Shown here one piece after another: positions 9,337 to 17,940 of a stretch of DNA of 64,000 nucleotides. The stretch spans positions 124,001-188,000 of the forward strand of contig CAJXQI010000001.1 in the NCBI GenBank assembly GCA_913058395.1, in the 5' to 3' direction. The notes under the pieces were generated by a model that searched no databases, was not told where the DNA came from, and saw only the letters and a list, made by a program, of their open reading frames with translations. Position numbers and translations under genes: made by a program. Each line of letters starts with the position of its first letter. The first letter of the stretch is position 1. The DNA comes from an uncultured Colwellia sp. (GTDB taxonomy: Bacteria; Pseudomonadota; Gammaproteobacteria; Enterobacterales; Alteromonadaceae).

Positions 9337-9510
9337 CTAATCGCTAGTTTGTGCTTTTTGTAATTCTGCAGCGTCTTTTAATTCTACTTGTTGTAAGCGC
9401 CATTTTTTACGCTCAGCGTAATAATGATCCCACACACAAGGGTTACAAGAGCCACCACCACAGCAATCGTCATCTGCAGGAGGGCTAGGTTTTTCTAATA
9501 AATCAGTCAT
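9337..9510 (-). CDS. Small Cys-rich protein with oxidoreductase-like domain
   Basis: A 57-residue ORF starting MTDLLEKPSPPADDDCCGGG and continuing SCNPCVWDHYYAERKKW. The pattern DDCCGGGSCxPCVWDxYxxE is that of the short 'oxidoreductase-like' domain found at the N-terminus of some eukaryotic proteins and as stand-alone bacterial proteins. The four cysteines suggest metal or Fe-S binding, but no activity is established. It is flanked by elbB (convergent) and, upstream, by the repeat array. Confidence 0.8.
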   Translation of the reverse strand: MTDLLEKPSPPADDDCCGGGSCNPCVWDHYYAERKKWRLQQVELKDAAELQKAQTSD

Positions 9511-9581
9511 ATTCTTAAATCTTTCATACGTAATAAGTATTGCATTATCACGATGATATCACGACATGCCGTTTATCTTGA

Positions 9582-9733
9582 GCATAACAGCTCTTTTACA
9601 TCCATGTAATCGCTTAATACCGCCATCCATGGCATAACAGCTCACTCACTCCATGTGATTGCTTAATACCGCCATCCATGGCATAACAGCTCACTCACAT
9701 CCATGTGATTGCTTAATACAGTTCATCCTGAAC
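9582..9733. repeat. Three tandem ~50-bp intergenic repeats abutting the accC terminator
   Basis: Units start gcataacagct at 9582, 9632 and 9681, with spacing of 50 and 49 bases; each contains catccatg and gattgcttaata. The last copy runs into gttcatcctgaacat, which touches the accC terminator. Read on the minus strand, the terminator T tract is followed by ATGTTCAGG. The array shares AGC(T)GTTATGCCATGG-like wording with the array at 27362. Confidence 0.8.
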
Positions 9734-9739
9734 ATAAAA

Positions 9740-9760
9740 AAGCCCTGCGGTGCAGGGCTT
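9740..9760 (-). terminator. Rho-independent terminator of the aroQ-accBC operon
   Basis: 9-bp GC-rich stem aagccctgc / gcagggctt with a 3-base loop, followed on the minus strand by TTTTTATG. It sits 22 bases past the accC stop, so prmA, often next in this operon, is not here. Confidence 0.9.
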
Positions 9761-9782
9761 ATATTCAAAACTAGTTAAAGCT

Positions 9783-11129
9783 TTATTCAGTTTCAGCTAA
9801 TTTCTTTTCTAGGTAGTGAATGTTAGCACCACCATTAACAAAACCTTGATCATCTAAAATATCTTGATGTAAAGCAATGTTAGTTTTAATACCGTCAATC
9901 ACTAATTCGCTTAAGGCATTGCGCATACGAGCAATGGCTACATCACGGTTATCACCCCAAGTGATCAATTTACCAATCATAGAGTCATAATGTGGTGGTA
10001 CAGAATAATCAGCATAAATGTGAGAATCCCAACGTACGCCTAAACCGCCCGGTGGGTGGAAGCGCGTAATTTTGCCCGGTGAAGGGATAAAAGTTCGTGG
10101 GTCTTCAGCATTAATACGACATTCAATTGAATGTCCAACGACTTTAATATCATCTTGGGTATAAGATAATGGCTGACCAGCGGCAACACGTAGTTGCTCT
10201 TTGATCAAATCAACACCAGTAACCATTTCAGTGACAGGATGCTCAACTTGAATACGAGTATTCATTTCAATGAAATAGAACTCACCATTCTCGTACAAAA
10301 ATTCAAATGTTCCTGCACCACGATAGCTAATATCGATACAAGCTTTACAACAACGCTCACCAATTTTTGCGCGCATTTCTGGTGTAATGCCTGGTGCAGG
10401 AGCCTCTTCAACCACTTTTTGATGGCGACGTTGCATTGAACAATCACGCTCACCTAAGTGAATTGCGCCACCTTGGCCATCAGCCATAATTTGAATTTCA
10501 ACATGACGAGGATTTTCAAGGAATTTCTCCATGTATACCATGTCATTTTTGAAAATAGTGCCAGCTTCTCTCTTTGTTAAAGCAATTGAGTCGATTAGTT
10601 CTTCTTCGGTGCGTACAACACGCATACCACGACCACCACCGCCACCAGCGGCTTTAACAATAACAGGGTAACCAATGCGTTTAGCATGGGCTTTATTTGT
10701 TTCTTCGTCATCATTTAGTGGGCCATCTGAACCTGGTACACAAGGAACACCAGCAACTTTCATTGCTTTAATTGCGGCAACTTTATCACCCATGATGCGA
10801 ATGCTTTCAGCTTTAGGGCCAATAAAAGCAAAACCAGACTGCTCAACTTGTTCAGCAAAGTCAGCATTTTCAGCTAAAAATCCGTAACCCGGATGAATAG
10901 CAACCGCGTTTGTTACTTCTGCAGCAGTTATAATTGCTGGAATATTAAGGTAACTGCTAGGTGCGGCCGCTTTACCAATACAGATGGTTTCATCAGCTAA
11001 TAAAACGTGCTTTAAGTTTCTGTCTGCAGTTGAATGCACAGCAACTGTTTTAATGCCTAACTCTTTACATGCACGTAAGATTCTTAGTGCAATTTCGCCT
11101 CGGTTGGCGATAACAACTTTATCTAACAT
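9783..11129 (-). CDS. accC: Acetyl-CoA carboxylase biotin carboxylase subunit
   Basis: Cytoplasmic ATP-grasp enzyme that carboxylates biotin on AccB, the first half-reaction of fatty-acid synthesis; 448 residues, the usual length. It begins [20 protein letters not shown]. It has the glycine-rich ATP loop [33 protein letters not shown]-type catalytic residues and [14 protein letters not shown]. The gene follows accB by 32 bases in the same operon and ends at a strong terminator. Confidence 0.98.
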   Translation of the reverse strand: MLDKVVIANRGEIALRILRACKELGIKTVAVHSTADRNLKHVLLADETICIGKAAAPSSYLNIPAIITAAEVTNAVAIHPGYGFLAENADFAEQVEQSGFAFIGPKAESIRIMGDKVAAIKAMKVAGVPCVPGSDGPLNDDEETNKAHAKRIGYPVIVKAAGGGGGRGMRVVRTEEELIDSIALTKREAGTIFKNDMVYMEKFLENPRHVEIQIMADGQGGAIHLGERDCSMQRRHQKVVEEAPAPGITPEMRAKIGERCCKACIDISYRGAGTFEFLYENGEFYFIEMNTRIQVEHPVTEMVTGVDLIKEQLRVAAGQPLSYTQDDIKVVGHSIECRINAEDPRTFIPSPGKITRFHPPGGLGVRWDSHIYADYSVPPHYDSMIGKLITWGDNRDVAIARMRNALSELVIDGIKTNIALHQDILDDQGFVNGGANIHYLEKKLAETE

Positions 11130-11161
11130 AGAATGACCCTTATGCGTTGATGTATATGGGA

Positions 11162-11608
11162 TTATTCAATGATGAATAGCGGTTGATCAAATTCAATTGC
11201 ATCTTCATTTGATGCTAAAATTTCTTTGATTACGCCAGACTTGTCAGCTTCAATTTGGTTCATCATTTTCATTGCTTCAAGGATACATAAAGTATCACCA
11301 GCGTTAACATGCTGACCAACTTCAACAAATGCAGGGGCATCAGGAGAAGCAGAAGCGTAGAAAGTACCAACCATTGGAGAGCGAACAAGATGGCCTGATA
11401 ATGCTGGAGCTGCTGGTGCCGCGGCTACCGCAGGTGCTGCCGCTGCTGGTGCCGCTGCGATTGGTGCAGCTTGCATCATAGGAGCTGCTTGCACAACTGT
11501 GCCGCCACGGCTTATACGTACTGACTCTTCACCTTCAGAGATCTCTAATTCGTTAATTCCAGACTCTTCAACTAACTCAATTAACTTTTTTATTTTACGA
11601 ATATCCAT
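11162..11608 (-). CDS. accB: Acetyl-CoA carboxylase biotin carboxyl carrier protein
   Basis: Carries biotin between the carboxylase and transferase subunits of acetyl-CoA carboxylase; 148 residues. The N-terminal [23 protein letters not shown] is followed by an Ala/Pro-rich linker (about residues 40-70) and then the biotinyl domain with EAMKMMNQI, where Lys114 is the biotinylation site. It lies between aroQ and accC, the standard gammaproteobacterial order. Confidence 0.98.
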   Translation of the reverse strand: MDIRKIKKLIELVEESGINELEISEGEESVRISRGGTVVQAAPMMQAAPIAAAPAAAAPAVAAAPAAPALSGHLVRSPMVGTFYASASPDAPAFVEVGQHVNAGDTLCILEAMKMMNQIEADKSGVIKEILASNEDAIEFDQPLFIIE

Positions 11609-11680
11609 TTGAATACCTTTTAATATTTATTAAATTTATGTTTTGAATGACTAAAATGCCTAAGGCACTTTAGTTGTTAA

Positions 11681-12130
11681 TTACTGCTTTTCAAGGTGCG
11701 AAACGGCTGCTTTTAAAGCAAACTCATAGCCATTTGCACCTAAGCCACTGATAACGCCTATGGCGATATCTGATAAATATGAATGTTGTCTAAACGTTTC
11801 ACGTGCGTGAACATTTGACAAATGAACCTCAATAAACGGAATGTTAACCGATAACAAGGCATCTCTAATCGCGACACTGGAATGAGTAAAAGCAGCAGGG
11901 TTAATGATAATAAAATCTACTTTCTCAAAGCCTTGATGAATTTCATCAATCAATACGTGTTCGGCATTTGACTGACAATGACTTAATTCAGCATTTACCT
12001 CATTGGCAATACGCTGTAAATTTGTCATAATCTCAGCCAGTGATAATGAACCATAAATAGCGGGTTCACGCTTACCTAACATATTCAAGTTAGGACCATT
12101 TAAGACTAAAATGTTAAACTTTGTAGTCAT
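11681..12130 (-). CDS. aroQ: 3-dehydroquinate dehydratase, type II
   Basis: Shikimate-pathway enzyme that dehydrates 3-dehydroquinate; forms a cytoplasmic dodecamer. From ATG 12130 it is 149 residues. Signatures are [18 protein letters not shown] with the following AIYG tyrosine, [35 protein letters not shown] and the [14 protein letters not shown] end motif. An in-frame GTG at 12145 would add MFLPK, but no well-spaced ribosome-binding site favours it, and the family normally begins close to the NGPNLN motif. It is the first gene of the aroQ-accB-accC operon. Confidence 0.93.
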   Translation of the reverse strand: MTTKFNILVLNGPNLNMLGKREPAIYGSLSLAEIMTNLQRIANEVNAELSHCQSNAEHVLIDEIHQGFEKVDFIIINPAAFTHSSVAIRDALLSVNIPFIEVHLSNVHARETFRQHSYLSDIAIGVISGLGANGYEFALKAAVSHLEKQ

Positions 12131-12453
12131 CTTCGGTAAAAACACCTTTAACGTTGATTAATGCTGTCATCATGTCATATTTATATATGATTTTGTACAA
12201 AATTTAGCAAAATACCGTATTTAATACAATTAGACGATTATTATAGTGTTTTCGCAGAATATAGCAGCAAAATACTGGTCTAATCACTTAGACGGTGTAT
12301 TTAGGGGAATAATACGTTGTAACTGAGAATAAGTTTACTAAACTAAATATTGTAGTAATTTTAATTAATTCATTGATTTAACTTAGGTGCTGGGAGTTGG
12401 CTCCATGGTTAAATGTTGTCATGTCGTTCTATGTTTAAAACAAGGATGAAGTT
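12131..12453. other. Divergent intergenic region, aroQ operon / PstS-like operon
   Basis: About 320 AT-rich bases with no ORF I can support. It must hold the aroQ-accBC promoter on the minus strand and the promoter of the PstS-like trio on the plus strand. I see no strong operator palindrome. Confidence 0.4.
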
Positions 12454-12873
12454 ATTAAAGTCATATTTACCCTTTTTGCTTTCGTTATCTTGCTATTTAC
12501 ATCTCAAGTACAAGCAATAAATATTATCTCAAATAGTACGGCCGAAACTGTTTCGTTGTCGACGACACAGTTGCGCCGAATATTTTCTATGCGCCAAGTA
12601 CATTGGAAAAATGGTACACCAATTGTCGTTTATGTGTTGCCTAGTGATAACCTTATTCATCAGAAATTCTGTAAAGAGCAATTGCAGTTGTTTCCTTACC
12701 AGCTTGACCGTATCTGGCATAAGTTAACATTTTCTGGCTATGGTGTTGCCCCTATTGAAGTTTCGAGTGAAGTAGAGCTTGTCGAGGCCATAAAGTCGAC
12801 TAAAGGTGCTATTGGTTATGTGGAAAGTGTGTTGGAGGTCAAAGATGTTAACATTATTAAAATTGACGAGTAG
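12454..12873 (+). CDS. Small PstS-like periplasmic protein, probable ATT start
   Basis: Short phosphate-ABC-type substrate-binding-like protein (139 residues) with INIISN..STTQLRRIFSMRQVHWKNGTPI and GAIGYVES, as in the compact stand-alone PstS-like proteins found beside sensory operons. No ATG/GTG start exists in frame. An ATT at 12454 sits 7 bases after AAGGA and gives a good signal peptide (KVIFTLFAFVILLFTSQVQA, cleavage after VQA). A TTG at 12490 would delete most of that signal peptide. Alternatively a one-base deletion has separated an ATG at 12446 (MKLLK...) from this frame. Its 3' end overlaps the next gene by 29 bases. Confidence 0.7.
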   Translation: MKVIFTLFAFVILLFTSQVQAINIISNSTAETVSLSTTQLRRIFSMRQVHWKNGTPIVVYVLPSDNLIHQKFCKEQLQLFPYQLDRIWHKLTFSGYGVAPIEVSSEVELVEAIKSTKGAIGYVESVLEVKDVNIIKIDE

Positions 12874-14065
12874 AACGTTAAAGACGCTACTTTGCTCTAT
12901 CGGATATCTTTGTCTGGCTTTTGTTGCATCAGCAACAGAATTGAAAAGTGAATCATTGCAAGTTCATGGTTTCGTGGCGCAAGGTGTTATCGATGCCAAT
13001 AATAGTAATTATATTAATGCTGATGAAAATGTTTCATTAGAGTTAACAGAAGTTGGGCTTAATGCTTCATATCAACTTAATGATGATTTTCGTGTTGCAG
13101 GACAAGCTGTTTATCTAAATGGTGGTAATCGTTACCACGCGGGTATGCGATTAGATTACTTACTTTTAGAGTGGGACGCATTTCATAATGATGCTTGGCA
13201 AGCTTCATTTTATTTTGGCAGAGTTAAAAATAATCATTGGCTGTACTCAAGTACGCGTGATATCCCGTTTGCGCGTCCTTCAATTATTATTCCTCAAGTC
13301 GTATATTTCGACGGCTTTAGAGATATTGCCGTTGGTGGCGATGGCGTTGCAGCAAAATTAAGCTATAGCGATGACAGTCTTGGAGAAATTGATTTTAACT
13401 TTAGCCGAGGGAAAAGTACGATTTCCGATAAACAAGCAGATGTTATTCTTGGTGGCCTTTCTACTGGTGAGTTTGGGCATGATTTAGATTTACAGGCCAG
13501 TGTGTATTGGCGGCCTGCAAACTCACAATGGCGATTTGGATTTTCTGCGCTTGACTCTACTTTTAACTATAATAGCGGGAACGCTGATAACTATTCGGAT
13601 GGAAGTTTTACTTTTCAATTTTATACTGCCAATGCGCTATATGAAGGTGAATTTTGGGAGTTCACGGGGGAATTATTTCAAGAGCGCTTTATAACTAAAG
13701 ACTTCTATTTTTCAGGTTTTAATCGTGACGAAGTAGGGCAAGGTTATTACCTACAAGCACGCTATAAACTGCAAAAAGATCTTTCAATAATGGCGCGGCA
13801 TGAGCGTTTTTACAATAATAAAGAGGATAAGAATGGTAGCAAGCTAGAGCAAAATACTGGCGGATTAGTACCGGCATATTTTGGTTATCACAATGATACT
13901 GTCATTGGCTTATCATATGATTTTTCAAGTGACTTTAGGGTAAATGCTGAATATCACTGGATGCAAGGTGCTGCAAGGTTGTCTCCTATTGTTCAGCCTG
14001 ATCCTATCGCTAATAACAGCAAAAACTGGCAGGTTTGGGCCATTCAATTTATGTACTGGTTCTAA
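12845..14065 (+). CDS. Outer-membrane beta-barrel protein of the PstS-like/EAL trio
   Basis: Predicted outer-membrane porin-like barrel of 406 residues. ATG 12845 has an excellent GGAGG six bases upstream and gives a signal peptide ending VASA; an upstream in-frame start at 12806 is less likely. The mature protein is made of alternating amphipathic strands, for example LQVHGFVAQGVIDANN, and ends in the aromatic IQFMYWF typical of barrels inserted by the BAM complex. It overlaps the PstS-like gene and the sensory GGDEF-EAL gene, so the three are surely co-translated. Ligand unknown. Confidence 0.8.
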   Translation: MLTLLKLTSRTLKTLLCSIGYLCLAFVASATELKSESLQVHGFVAQGVIDANNSNYINADENVSLELTEVGLNASYQLNDDFRVAGQAVYLNGGNRYHAGMRLDYLLLEWDAFHNDAWQASFYFGRVKNNHWLYSSTRDIPFARPSIIIPQVVYFDGFRDIAVGGDGVAAKLSYSDDSLGEIDFNFSRGKSTISDKQADVILGGLSTGEFGHDLDLQASVYWRPANSQWRFGFSALDSTFNYNSGNADNYSDGSFTFQFYTANALYEGEFWEFTGELFQERFITKDFYFSGFNRDEVGQGYYLQARYKLQKDLSIMARHERFYNNKEDKNGSKLEQNTGGLVPAYFGYHNDTVIGLSYDFSSDFRVNAEYHWMQGAARLSPIVQPDPIANNSKNWQVWAIQFMYWF

Positions 14066-16518
14066 TGATGAAAGTTAGTTTTATGAGTGTATCGATAAAG
14101 CTTTTCATGCTGGTTGTTAGTGCATTGATGGTATTAAGCTTGGCAATATCAATGTTGTCTATTTCTCGATTAGATCAAGAATTTGAACAATATCAAGGCA
14201 ATAAACTACGCCAAGGTAATGCTCAATTTGACATGCAAAGTAGAATTGTTCGCGAGAAAGTGGGCGTATGGCTAGAGTCTTTTACTGATCTTATTCAGCT
14301 TAGAGAGCAAGATGGTTTTTACCAAGCCGCAAATGCTTTAGAGCAGCAATTTGATGCCTTGCAGATCAATCATAATGTCGAGTCGTTGTGGCTGGTTTCC
14401 GAGCAGGTAAAACCTGTCTTTCAATCTTCGCCAATGCCAGCACAAGTGTTAGCAAGTATTAAACGAGTTATTCAAACCAGTGCACCAGATTATCAATTAA
14501 GTTGTGTGCAAGAATGCTTGCAACTAGTTTCAATCCCTATTCTAAATGCTAAAGGTGATATGGCAATTGTTTCAATGGCGATTTCTTTTGTTGACGTTAT
14601 TTTTGCAATTAATCAAGCATTAGAAAATCAAGTGGCTATTGTGGCGTTTGAAAAGTCAGCTGCAGTTAAGTTAGCGCAGGCCGAAATCATTACTTCATCT
14701 GCGCCTAAGTTGATGAATAGCTTATTTATGAATAGTCAATCACAAGCAATGCTTTCGAATGTGAAAAAAGATGGTTTGCAAATTGAGTTTAACGATAAAA
14801 GTTATTTAATTAATTTGATGCATTTGGCGGATTCCAAGACTCAAGATTTTTATATGGCACAAGTTGATGATGTGAGCTCGTTTACTGAAAAATATCGAGA
14901 TTACCGTTTACAATTCGTATTTTCAGCCATCGCAATTCTTATTGTCATCGCTTTTCTCGTGCACTTTGTCGCTGGACCATTTACCAAACGATTATTAGTC
15001 CTTACAGATATTTTGCCTTTATTGGCGAAAAAGGAATTTGAACAATTTCGAAAAACTAAAATAAAGCAATCGAAGGTTTTTCCTGATGAAATTGATGTCT
15101 TAATTAATGCGACAACAGCGTTAAGTTATGAGTTAGAGCAGTTGAATATTGAAATTACTCAGAAGACTAAAGAGCTTGAAAATATCGCTATGTATGATTT
15201 ATTAACCGGTCTACCTAATCGTAATATGCTTAATTTTCAGCTACGTAAAGTAATAAATAATGCTAGTCGTAAAAGCAGTAATGCCGGCATTTTATTTTTA
15301 GATTTAGACGACTTTAAAAAAGTTAATGATACCCATGGTCACGGTGAAGGAGATAAACTGCTAATTGAAGCGGCTAACCGTATTAACTTAAGCGTAACAA
15401 GTGCAGATATCGTTTGCCGTTTCGGTGGTGATGAGTTTCTTATTCTATTAAATGAAAATACCTCGCTTGAATTGGCGCAAGAACTCGCCAAGTCGATTTT
15501 AAAAAGCTTCCAGAAACCGATAAAGATTAATAGTAGCTTGTTTTACGTTACCTGCAGTATTGGTATCGCGATGTTAGAAGATGAGTTAATTCAAGCCAGT
15601 GAGCTAATTAGTCGTGCTGATATCGCTATGTATGAAGCCAAGGGAAATGGTGGCGATCAGTACTTTGCATACCAAGGCGGAATGTTCCAACGCGTTGCGC
15701 ATAGAGTCATGATGGAAAGTGAAGTTAAACAAGCATTGGCCAAAGGTCAATTTAGTTTAAGTTTACAACCTCAACTAGTTGCTAAAACTAATAAATTACA
15801 TGGTTTTGAAGCACTTTTACGGTGGCAGCACCCTGAACGTGGCATGGTTTCGCCCGATGACTTTATTCCTATCTTAGAAAATTCAGAGCATATGATCGAA
15901 TTAGGCTATTGGGTTATTCGCCGATGCTTTGAGCTCAGTAAAGGTTTGGGAAAAATTGGTTTAACTGATGCCATTATTGCTATTAATCTTTCTGCGGGGC
16001 AGTTTGCTGACGTTAACTTAATAAGCTATTTGGAAGCCTTATTAGTTGAGTTTGATTTACCTGCAAAAAACTTTGAACTGGAATTAACCGAGCAAACATT
16101 AGTTAAAGATATTGATAAGGCCATTGAAACTATGGATGCCATGCGTAGTCTTGGCTTTAGTTTTGCTATTGATGATTTTGGCACTGGCTATTCCTCTTTG
16201 GCCTATTTAAAACGTATGCCAGTAGACGTTATTAAAATAGATAAAAGTTTTGTTTTCGGTATGTTAGAAAATCATGCAGATTTTCAAATTATTATGTCGA
16301 CGATTGCAATGGTGAAAAATTTAGGCTTAACGGTTATTGCAGAAGGCGTTGAAACCAAAGCACAATTACGCAGTTTAACTGATAACGATTGTGATCTAAT
16401 ACAAGGCTATTATTTTTCTAAGCCAATTCCTGAAGCCGAGTTATTCGAATTTATCAGCCAAAAAATTGTTGCAGGTAAATGGAAGATGTTTGTCAATTCA
16501 GAATTAGTCGTTAATTAG
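14065..16518 (+). CDS. Membrane-bound GGDEF-EAL c-di-GMP protein with periplasmic sensor
   Basis: Predicted cyclase/phosphodiesterase of 817 residues. ATG 14065 overlaps the porin stop (TAATG), implying translational coupling; start codons at 14068 and 14083 are alternatives. Layout: TM about 8-28, periplasmic domain to about 285, TM about 286-308, linker, GGDEF about 370-530, EAL about 540-800. GGDEF (454-458) and EAL (582-584, HGFEALLRW) are both intact, so either activity is possible. The inhibitory RxxD site before GGDEF is absent (SVTSAD). Gene order suggests that the PstS-like protein or the barrel delivers the signal to the periplasmic domain. Confidence 0.88.
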   Translation: MMKVSFMSVSIKLFMLVVSALMVLSLAISMLSISRLDQEFEQYQGNKLRQGNAQFDMQSRIVREKVGVWLESFTDLIQLREQDGFYQAANALEQQFDALQINHNVESLWLVSEQVKPVFQSSPMPAQVLASIKRVIQTSAPDYQLSCVQECLQLVSIPILNAKGDMAIVSMAISFVDVIFAINQALENQVAIVAFEKSAAVKLAQAEIITSSAPKLMNSLFMNSQSQAMLSNVKKDGLQIEFNDKSYLINLMHLADSKTQDFYMAQVDDVSSFTEKYRDYRLQFVFSAIAILIVIAFLVHFVAGPFTKRLLVLTDILPLLAKKEFEQFRKTKIKQSKVFPDEIDVLINATTALSYELEQLNIEITQKTKELENIAMYDLLTGLPNRNMLNFQLRKVINNASRKSSNAGILFLDLDDFKKVNDTHGHGEGDKLLIEAANRINLSVTSADIVCRFGGDEFLILLNENTSLELAQELAKSILKSFQKPIKINSSLFYVTCSIGIAMLEDELIQASELISRADIAMYEAKGNGGDQYFAYQGGMFQRVAHRVMMESEVKQALAKGQFSLSLQPQLVAKTNKLHGFEALLRWQHPERGMVSPDDFIPILENSEHMIELGYWVIRRCFELSKGLGKIGLTDAIIAINLSAGQFADVNLISYLEALLVEFDLPAKNFELELTEQTLVKDIDKAIETMDAMRSLGFSFAIDDFGTGYSSLAYLKRMPVDVIKIDKSFVFGMLENHADFQIIMSTIAMVKNLGLTVIAEGVETKAQLRSLTDNDCDLIQGYYFSKPIPEAELFEFISQKIVAGKWKMFVNSELVVN

Positions 16519-16563
16519 TTTGTAGATTAATTTGTAAATTAATTTGTAAATTAATTAACGACT
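16506..16563. repeat. 12-bp inverted repeat around three 12-bp tandem repeats
   Basis: agtcgttaatta (16506-16517, overlapping the end of the GGDEF-EAL gene) and taattaacgact (16552-16563) flank three near-copies of tttgtaaattaa. The stem could form in the transcript end; AT-rich slippage explains the tandem part. No clear T tract follows. Confidence 0.5.
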
Positions 16564-16705
16564 CAGAATTTATACTTTGTCGGCTTTAGAATGAAGCATG
16601 GTTTGTTTAAGTTAATTGAGCTCTAGTAACGATCATTCCTATTATCTTTATTCTCTTAGGCTGACGTTTTTTTATTACCATTTAAAACTTTAAGTGGTAA
16701 TAAAA

Positions 16706-17116
16706 CTAACCCGCGCGAGTTTGTTGCAGATGTTGCTCTAGCCAAGATTTTGCACTATCAACATCGCTAAACACGTAAAAGGTAATGTTACAGGCTTGGT
16801 AAATTCGGCGTAGTTGTAATTGTTGAATATCGGCGGTACTGCTATCAATAAGTACGCTAGCACTGGCAATTAAGCCATGTTTAACGCGGTATCTATTGAC
16901 CTTAATTAGTGCTGCTTCAGCTTCAGGTGAAAACACGCTATTGCCGTGAAAGGAAATGAGTAAGCCCCATGGCTCACTAGAAAATTGCTCGCAAGCCTGA
17001 TACATATCGTCAATGTACTGCTCTGTTACACTATTATTAAATGGGCCAAATGCATCTACCTGCAAAATGTTCGACTGCGATGCAATCGAGTATTCTCCTT
17101 TAACTGACGTATCCAT
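16706..17116 (-). CDS. SpoIIAA/STAS-like protein, 136 aa
   Basis: Hypothetical cytoplasmic protein. ATG 17116 is preceded by AAGGAG at good spacing; the longer frame from 17146 lacks this. The pattern of strands and helices (NILQVDAFGPFNNSVTEQYIDDM, WGLLISFHGNSVFSPEAEAAL, ASVLIDSS, AKSWLEQHL) resembles STAS/SpoIIAA-like domains. A second such protein of similar length is encoded at 26874. No partner kinase or sulphate transporter is adjacent. Role unknown. Confidence 0.7.
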   Translation of the reverse strand: MDTSVKGEYSIASQSNILQVDAFGPFNNSVTEQYIDDMYQACEQFSSEPWGLLISFHGNSVFSPEAEAALIKVNRYRVKHGLIASASVLIDSSTADIQQLQLRRIYQACNITFYVFSDVDSAKSWLEQHLQQTRAG

Positions 17117-17227
17117 TCTCCAACTCCTTTTCAAACGGGGTGGCAATAAATAGCAGTATTTTAATCACTTGCCAAGTAAGCAGATTTTTCTAATTTTTCA
17201 AGTTTAAATTAATATAAAAATCAATAG

Positions 17228-17827
17228 CTAATAATTTAGCTTCCAAGTGTGAATGGGGAGATAAGTGACACCTGAAGTGTTTGAGTAAGAATAATACAAA
17301 CTAAAGCTCTTGATGTTGAGTTGATAGCAAAAACCATTCGGAAGTTGAGTGTTTAACAATAATGGCTCAGGCAATGCTAAGGGCGTTTTTGCTTTACGAT
17401 ATAAGCTTAAATGAGGTTTGTAAGCCCTATTTTCGAGTAATATATCACTTTGTTGACATATCTCGGTGATGACTTTTTCTAGGTAAGATAACCAATCAGG
17501 GGAAGTTGTAGGCATCAAGTGTAATACTTGTGCTTTGTTAAAATGCCCCAACTGTGACAGTGTTAATTTAAGGGCATTTTTATTCGTGCAGCTACCTTGT
17601 AAAAAGTTACTAAGCCGTTGCTTAATATTGTCATGATTTTCACTGATAATTTTTGCTACATCATTTTGCTGTTTTTTATTAATTACACCTAAAAAAGCTA
17701 AGGTTATATGGAAATTTTGCTGTGGAATTACTTTAAAAGGCAGCGATAAATGTTGTTCACGCCAAAGTGTAATTGCTGATTTATCTGCAATTGTTATATC
17801 CCAGGCGATAAACATTCTTTTATTCAT
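17228..17827 (-). CDS. thpR: RNA 2',3'-cyclic phosphodiesterase (2'-5' RNA ligase family)
   Basis: Two-histidine phosphoesterase of 199 residues that opens 2',3'-cyclic phosphate ends of RNA. Both catalytic motifs are present, FHITLAFLG (H40) and PHLSLYR (H139). It is divergent from hrpB, as in E. coli where thpR-hrpB-mrcB are neighbours, which strengthens the call. Confidence 0.9.
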   Translation of the reverse strand: MNKRMFIAWDITIADKSAITLWREQHLSLPFKVIPQQNFHITLAFLGVINKKQQNDVAKIISENHDNIKQRLSNFLQGSCTNKNALKLTLSQLGHFNKAQVLHLMPTTSPDWLSYLEKVITEICQQSDILLENRAYKPHLSLYRKAKTPLALPEPLLLNTQLPNGFCYQLNIKSFSLYYSYSNTSGVTYLPIHTWKLNY

Positions 17828-17940
17828 ATTTATTCGACTTCACTCTATGACTGAAATTGTGCCCTCAAGTAGTTTGAGTATAGCTATGGTAATATTAGCG
17901 CCATTGAAACCATAAAACCTAATGTGATATCCAGTAAATT

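Noticed and set aside
9582-9733. Possible CRISPR array
   Set aside because: Units are contiguous tandem copies about 50 bases long without unique spacers, and no cas genes are near.
12805-12844. Upstream start for the outer-membrane barrel gene
   Set aside because: It would lengthen the overlap with the PstS-like gene and weaken the signal peptide; GGAGG favours ATG 12845.
16521-16556. Three 12-base AT-rich repeats as a regulatory iteron
   Set aside because: They lie at the end of a gene and are simple AT-rich repeats; slippage is the simpler explanation.
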